Positions 6,081-9,783 of a stretch of DNA of 9,783 nucleotides are shown here, piece after piece. How positions within the stretch are numbered: the first letter of the stretch is position 1; every line of letters starts with the position of its first letter. The position numbers were made by a program, and so were the translations under genes. Below the pieces are notes generated by a model. It was not told the origin of the DNA. It ran no database searches and saw only the letters and a list, made by a program, of their open reading frames with translations. The DNA is from JAZQNC01 sp045536155 (GTDB taxonomy: Bacteria > Bacillota > Clostridia > Oscillospirales > CAG-272): the NCBI GenBank assembly GCA_045536155.1, contig JAZSMZ010000116.1, forward strand, positions 1 to 9,783. The letters run 5' to 3'.

Positions 6081-6109
6081 ATTATACCACTCTTTTTCCT
6101 CTTTGGCAA
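6081..6109 (-). promoter_or_regulatory. Strong sigma-A promoter of greA
   Basis: On the minus strand TTGCCA (6104-6109) lies exactly 17 bp from a perfect TATAAT (6081-6086). The -10 is extended by TGG immediately upstream. This fits strong constitutive expression of greA. Confidence 0.88.
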
Positions 6110-6140
6110 GCAATTTGAGGCGAATATTAATCAAATACAC

Positions 6141-6174
6141 TTGAAATTGCCCTCTCTTTTATGTAAAATATAAT
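6141..6174 (+). promoter_or_regulatory. Promoter of the SLH-domain protein gene
   Basis: Two overlapping arrangements are possible: TTGAAA (6141-6146) at 17 bp from TAAAAT (6164-6169), or TTGCCC (6147-6152) at 16 bp from TATAAT (6169-6174). Both lie upstream of the GTG start and diverge from the greA promoter. Confidence 0.6.
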
Positions 6175-6211
6175 TAAGGAACAAAATTTTTATAAAAAAC
6201 GGATCTTTAAA

Positions 6212-8890
6212 GTGAAAAAAATAAAAGCTTTAGCCCTCATCGCCATGATCATCGCCGTTATGACGGCGACTGTATCGGGCATATGGGCGCACTCATTCGC
6301 CGACGTCGACGAATTCGACGTCAGCATCAACACCCTCTCGTCGCTAGGCGTTATCCGCGGAAAAAGCGCAACCGTTTTTTCGCCCGATGACAACGTCACA
6401 CGCTGGCAGATGGCCTTGATGATAACAAAGCTGTCAACGGGCATCACCGATGACGAAATATGGCGCGAAAACTCGGGCGATTTCCCCTTTACCGACGTAA
6501 AGGAGCACCATTACCGCGCCTCCGTCGCCCATGCCGCCGAAAAGGGCATAATAATCGGCACGACGGAAAGGCTGTTCAGCCCCGACCAGTCGATCACGTT
6601 GCAGGACGGATATACCATGGCCTGCCGCATACTCGACTACAGCGGTGAAAAAATGGACGAAGGGTATCCCGAATCGTACATCGAAAAGGCCGAGCAGCTC
6701 GGACTTTCCGCGGGACTCGAGGGTCTCGACTACACCGCTTCCCTCAACCGCACCCAGAGCGCACAGCTGATCTTCAATCTCTTCATGGCAAAAACGGCCG
6801 ACGGCGAGCTGATGTCGGAAATATCCTTCGGATATACCCCCTCCCGCCTCGTTCTGGCGGCCACCTCTCAAAGACGCGTTTCGGACAGCATCCGATACAC
6901 AAAATCGGGCAAGATCGCTCTATGCGAGCTTTTGCCAAACGGCACGCTTTCACCCGAGGTTAAGCTCTACGACGAGTCGGTGCTGAATCTCGATGCCCTC
7001 ACCGATGCCGCGCTCAACTCTCTTGTCGGCAAATCGTGGGACGTTATGCAAAACAGCGAGGGCAATATCCTCTGCGCGTTTGATTGTGCTCTCACCGAAG
7101 TCGATGCCTTCGAAATCGATGGCGAAAGCATTGTGATAAACGGCGAAAAACACAAAGCGGTCGAGCGTTATTCCTATGAATTAAAGGACGGAAAGTCGCC
7201 AAAAAGAAACGAGATCATCGTTTACGGCTTTGGCGGCCGATACCTCTCGGGACAGATCCTCACCTGCGGCGATCTTGCCCTTGGCAACGAGTATTTCTCC
7301 CTTAAATGCTACGACGACAACGGCGACGGCAGACCAGACCGCGCCGTATACCTGCCCTACAGCCTGGGCGTAATATCAAAGGAAGGCTCGATAATCAGAA
7401 TTGACGGCGAAGGCTCGCTTGAGCTGAAGACGTCAAAAACAAGCGTCAGGGGAACTGTTCCGACCTCCCCCACCTACGCGCTCTACTGCTACGACAGCGA
7501 AGCGCGTGAGCTTAGTATCGTCAAGGAATTTCCCCTCCAAAGCGGATACGTTACGCACGCAGAGGAAGGCTATCTTTACATCTCAAAGGACATCGCGGGC
7601 GAGGGAGTAAAATACGCCATAGGCACGAAATCCCTTCCCAATGCGAAAGCGGATACCGTAATCGCCGCATTGCCCGAAAATTACACCGAGGAAAAGGGCT
7701 ATTCGGTCGAATTTGTTGCCGACGATGAGAAAATGTGCATTCTCGCACTCACCGTCAAGGACTACACCTCATCTCAGAGTTACGTCCGGGGATCGGGCTA
7801 CGTATCGAGCGCAAACTGCGCCGTTATATCCGATGCGCCGAACACCGATCTTATATCAGCCGGATACATCGAGCTCAACGTCATCGATGCCAAGGGTAAT
7901 GAGCGCGCGCTCATCGTTAAATCAAAGGGCGATTCCCCCTTCGCCGTCGGCGATATGGTGGAATACGAATACATCGGTGTCGTTGACATCGAAAGCGTGG
8001 GCGAGACCGTCGTTTACAGCGTCGGCTCGATCACATCGCGCCCGTACGTCGTGCTCTCGCAATCGACTGCCTACACCTACCATATGGGATGTGCAGGAAA
8101 CCGCTTCGGGCTTGGCAAGAGGGCATCGGGACAGACAGATATCGAATACGACGGTCAGGCGATAATTGGATCGGACACCCGTGTATTAAGCTTTGACGGA
8201 AGCGCCGTGCGCGATATTACATCGACCGTTCTCAAAAACGGATTTGAGCGCACCGTCAACGCGGGATATTGCATGTATCTTTCGGTAAACGGCGAAAACG
8301 GCCAGGCCGAGCTGATCTACCTGCGCGAAAAGGGATCGATGTCGTCGGGAGCGATCGGCGCCGACTTCACAACGGTAGCTTATCTCAGCGAGATCTCGAC
8401 CAAGGACGACAACGTCCGATACGCCGACGGAGTTTACGTATATCCCCATGCAGTCGATCTTATAAGCGGCAAAACGGTGTCGGCATACGCGCCGATTGAC
8501 GTTTCAAACGGCAATTACATTCAAAGCTCGGGCTGCTTTGCGGCATACGTCGACGACGAGGGCAAGCTCTGCCTGCTTAGCGGCGAGCCCTTTAACAAAA
8601 ACACGTCGAACAGCAATGCATCATACATAAAACGAGCCGTTGTAACGGCAATCGAGCACGATGAAAACGGACTCATCTGCATAACGGCGAACGGCAAGGT
8701 ACACACCACCTCCAACATCAATATTTACGAGCTCAACCAATCGCGCGAGCTTGTCGATTATTACAATATCGATATTCTTCTCGGCGGAAATTATCTGGTC
8801 AACGGCAACTACTGCATCGCGGACATTGTCATCTCTGCAACCGAGAACGGCGTTGCCGAATCGATAACGGTGATAATTCATATAATTTAA
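6212..8890 (+). CDS. Secreted S-layer homology (SLH) domain protein
   Basis: This is an 892-residue exported protein. Residues 1-26 form a signal peptide: KKIK, then a hydrophobic stretch ALALIAMIIAVMTATV, with likely cleavage near WAHS. Three SLH repeats follow: about 28-77 (SFADVDEFD, ending VTRWQMALMITKL), about 91-143 (PFTDVKEHHY, with GIIIGTTERLFSPDQSIT) and about 151-192 (SYIEKAEQLGL, ending LNRTQSAQLIFNLF). SLH domains bind secondary cell-wall polymer and hold proteins on the surface. The remaining ~700 residues are rich in short strands, Tyr, Ser and Gly, with no family I recognise. DDNGDGRPD at about 368-376 resembles a calcium loop. No sorting motif or second membrane span is seen. 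It starts with GTG after a weak site (GGA, 8 bases). Role could be structural or enzymatic. Confidence 0.87.
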   Translation: MKKIKALALIAMIIAVMTATVSGIWAHSFADVDEFDVSINTLSSLGVIRGKSATVFSPDDNVTRWQMALMITKLSTGITDDEIWRENSGDFPFTDVKEHHYRASVAHAAEKGIIIGTTERLFSPDQSITLQDGYTMACRILDYSGEKMDEGYPESYIEKAEQLGLSAGLEGLDYTASLNRTQSAQLIFNLFMAKTADGELMSEISFGYTPSRLVLAATSQRRVSDSIRYTKSGKIALCELLPNGTLSPEVKLYDESVLNLDALTDAALNSLVGKSWDVMQNSEGNILCAFDCALTEVDAFEIDGESIVINGEKHKAVERYSYELKDGKSPKRNEIIVYGFGGRYLSGQILTCGDLALGNEYFSLKCYDDNGDGRPDRAVYLPYSLGVISKEGSIIRIDGEGSLELKTSKTSVRGTVPTSPTYALYCYDSEARELSIVKEFPLQSGYVTHAEEGYLYISKDIAGEGVKYAIGTKSLPNAKADTVIAALPENYTEEKGYSVEFVADDEKMCILALTVKDYTSSQSYVRGSGYVSSANCAVISDAPNTDLISAGYIELNVIDAKGNERALIVKSKGDSPFAVGDMVEYEYIGVVDIESVGETVVYSVGSITSRPYVVLSQSTAYTYHMGCAGNRFGLGKRASGQTDIEYDGQAIIGSDTRVLSFDGSAVRDITSTVLKNGFERTVNAGYCMYLSVNGENGQAELIYLREKGSMSSGAIGADFTTVAYLSEISTKDDNVRYADGVYVYPHAVDLISGKTVSAYAPIDVSNGNYIQSSGCFAAYVDDEGKLCLLSGEPFNKNTSNSNASYIKRAVVTAIEHDENGLICITANGKVHTTSNINIYELNQSRELVDYYNIDILLGGNYLVNGNYCIADIVISATENGVAESITVIIHII

Positions 8891-8911
8891 AGCTACAAAA
8901 AAGACACCCTT

Positions 8912-8948
8912 TGGCGCACCTGCGATAAAGCAGGTGCGCCATTTTCTT
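8912..8948 (+). terminator. Terminator of the SLH protein gene
   Basis: A perfect 12-bp stem TGGCGCACCTGC / GCAGGTGCGCCA (8912-8923 with 8930-8941) has a 6-base loop. It is followed by TTTTCTT and lies about 21 bases after the stop. The trailing TT is shared with the -35 box of the next gene. Confidence 0.9.
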
Positions 8949-8975
8949 GACTTTACGGTGGATTTGTAATATACT
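8947..8975 (+). promoter_or_regulatory. Strong promoter of the orphan gene at 9006
   Basis: TTGACT (8947-8952), a 17-bp spacer and TATACT (8970-8975) give near-consensus sigma-A boxes. The promoter starts inside the tail of the preceding terminator, so the gene is transcribed independently of the SLH gene. Confidence 0.82.
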
Positions 8976-9005
8976 AAATATAAAGATGAGGAGGTGTTAA
9001 GGAAT

Positions 9006-9449
9006 ATGGAATATCGAGGATTCTTGAATCTATCCGTGTTTTGTAAACTTATAGCTGTACCCATTGTCATTACACATAAAGAGTTGAATGTTGATGCAGA
9101 AGTTATTATAAAAATAGAATACAAAGAGAATACATATTTAGGAATAGGAAAAAGTCTCGAATGGACGGATGCCTTTGCAAATCTTCAAAAGGCTTTGCCA
9201 GATGGTGTAAATATCCAATGCTGTATGACATGCAAACATGGAACACTATGCCCGTACGGAAACATTCCTGACTATATTCTTTGTTCGAAAAATGTCGTAA
9301 TCAATAACAAGGACGATGTTATTGATTGGCTTGACAAAGCAAACGTAGAGGATATTAAAAAATCTTCTTTGGGTTTGTGCGAGCAATATGAGGCTTCAAA
9401 TGAAAATGACTACACCTATAACGACTACTTATACTATCTAAATCATTGA
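9006..9449 (+). CDS. Hypothetical protein with a cysteine cluster
   Basis: This is a 147-residue protein that I do not assign to a family. Its first half is predicted alternating strand and helix (EVIIKIEY at 32-39, WTDAFANLQKAL at 53-64). A cysteine-rich segment follows: C72-C73-x2-C76 in CCMTCKHG, then C82 in CPYGN and C93 in YILCSK, with His78 nearby. This could be a small metal-binding knuckle. The C-terminus is acidic and Tyr/Asn-rich (ENDYTYNDYLYYLNH). No signal peptide is clear, though residues 8-22 are hydrophobic. The ATG at 9006 is chosen because AGGAGG at 8989-8994 lies 11 bases upstream; an in-frame GTG at 8994 would overlap that site. Base composition is visibly AT-richer than in its neighbours, which suggests recent acquisition. 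Confidence 0.72.
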   Translation: MEYRGFLNLSVFCKLIAVPIVITHKELNVDAEVIIKIEYKENTYLGIGKSLEWTDAFANLQKALPDGVNIQCCMTCKHGTLCPYGNIPDYILCSKNVVINNKDDVIDWLDKANVEDIKKSSLGLCEQYEASNENDYTYNDYLYYLNH

Positions 9450-9537
9450 AAGGATTAAATTGAGATTAGCTTTTGTGTCCACAAATGCAGTGCTTGTCAG
9501 GAAAAGAAGACGGACTTTCGGGGCGCACAAACCTAAA
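9450..9537. other. Intergenic stretch after the orphan gene
   Basis: I see no gene and no convincing terminator here. A TTTCGGGGCG string near 9515-9524 matches one near 260-269 on the other side of the window, in both cases ahead of a palindromic repeat block. Confidence 0.5.
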
Positions 9538-9610
9538 GGCTCCCTCCGGGAAGGGAGCTGGCGCCGTAAGAATTGAGCACAGCGAAATTCTTTGGTGACT
9601 GAGGGAGAGC
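9538..9610 (+). repeat. Palindromic intergenic repeat, copy C
   Basis: This follows the same plan as copies A and B with different arms: hairpin GCTCCCT / AGGGAGC (9539-9545 with 9552-9558), then TGGCGCC, then a second hairpin AAGAATT / AATTCTT (9568-9574 with 9586-9592), then a GGTGACTGAGGGAGAGC end. The base-paired arms differ from those of A and B while pairing is kept, which suggests the fold matters more than the letters. Confidence 0.75.
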
Positions 9611-9648
9611 GCGTTATTATGAAGTCAATCTAAATTCCAAGTCACGCA

Positions 9649-9695
9649 GGCTCCTTCCACCGCTATCGCGGTCCCCCTCCCTCTCGGAGGGAGGC
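9649..9695 (-). repeat. Palindromic intergenic repeat, copy D (inverted)
   Basis: Read on the minus strand this has an 8-bp hairpin CCTCCCTC / GAGGGAGG (9676-9683 with 9687-9694, loop TCG) followed by an ACCGC tatc GCGGT mini-hairpin (9659-9672). It faces copy C, so the pair forms an inverted arrangement opposite to the one at 536-685. Confidence 0.72.
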
Positions 9696-9783
9696 TTTTG
9701 CGTGCCGTTCCTCTGCGGATAGTGGGTTCGGGCTTCTGCCCGATGGTGCATGGACAGCCACGCGCTATGCTTGCCCCGGAGAG
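9696..9783. other. GC-rich non-coding tail with hairpin
   Basis: The stretch contains a TCGGGC ttct GCCCGA hairpin at 9728-9743. A short open frame exists on the minus strand, but its Pro/Arg-rich product runs into copy D and looks like a repeat artefact. It may be part of the same repeat block, continuing past the window edge. Confidence 0.45.

Noticed and set aside
6050..6109. 20-residue N-terminal extension of GreA
   Set aside because: Its start would lie on the -35 box of the greA promoter, and the Lys/Arg-rich extension is not a GreA feature.
6434..6871. 145-residue minus-strand frame
   Set aside because: It is antisense to the SLH repeats of the surface protein and has no supporting features.
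8621..9124. 167-residue minus-strand frame across the SLH gene end
   Set aside because: It crosses a strong terminator and a promoter on the other strand and covers parts of two real genes. No start site or motif supports it.

Overview
The window looks like chromosomal DNA from a member of the Bacillota, most likely class Clostridia and an Oscillospiraceae-like gut lineage. The reasons are the pairing of rsmD with coaD, GTP-type PEP carboxykinase, strong GGAGG-type ribosome binding sites, an SLH-domain surface protein, an XRE regulator with a C-terminal SHOCT-like module, and GC-rich palindromic intergenic repeats of a style common in such genomes. The assignment is an inference from gene content; no rRNA or tRNA gene is present to confirm it.

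Layout. 1-210 (+) is the 3' end of a gene for GTP-dependent PEP carboxykinase, closed by a clear intrinsic terminator. 254-720 is non-coding and dominated by palindromic repeat modules, including two near-identical copies 180 bp apart. 767-3320 (-) is a two-gene amino-sugar operon: nagA (GlcNAc-6-phosphate deacetylase) first, then a ROK-family sugar kinase with an unusual N-terminal extension. 3543-4573 (+) is rsmD-coaD, overlapping by 4 bp and ended by a terminator that also faces the next, convergent unit. 4620-5361 (-) is a two-gene unit encoding an XRE/SHOCT-like regulator and a 77-residue partner. 5546-6049 (-) is a GreA-family transcription factor. It is divergent from a large secreted SLH-domain protein at 6212-8890 (+). 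9006-9449 (+) is an AT-richer orphan gene with a cysteine cluster and its own strong promoter. 9450-9783 is again repeat-rich and non-coding.

How the genes work together. The ROK kinase and NagA form a plausible short pathway: phosphorylation of an amino sugar such as GlcNAc, then deacetylation to glucosamine-6-phosphate, feeding glycolysis or wall synthesis. PEP carboxykinase links the TCA and glycolytic pools. rsmD, coaD and greA are housekeeping genes for ribosome maturation, coenzyme A synthesis and transcript cleavage. The SLH protein is probably anchored non-covalently to secondary cell-wall polymer. The parts least explained by known families are the N-terminal extension and altered metal motif of the ROK protein, the XRE/partner pair that seem to share one domain, the roughly 680-residue non-SLH region of the surface protein, the AT-rich cysteine-cluster orphan, and the repeats at both window edges. 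I see no CRISPR array, transposase, phage gene or structural RNA gene.
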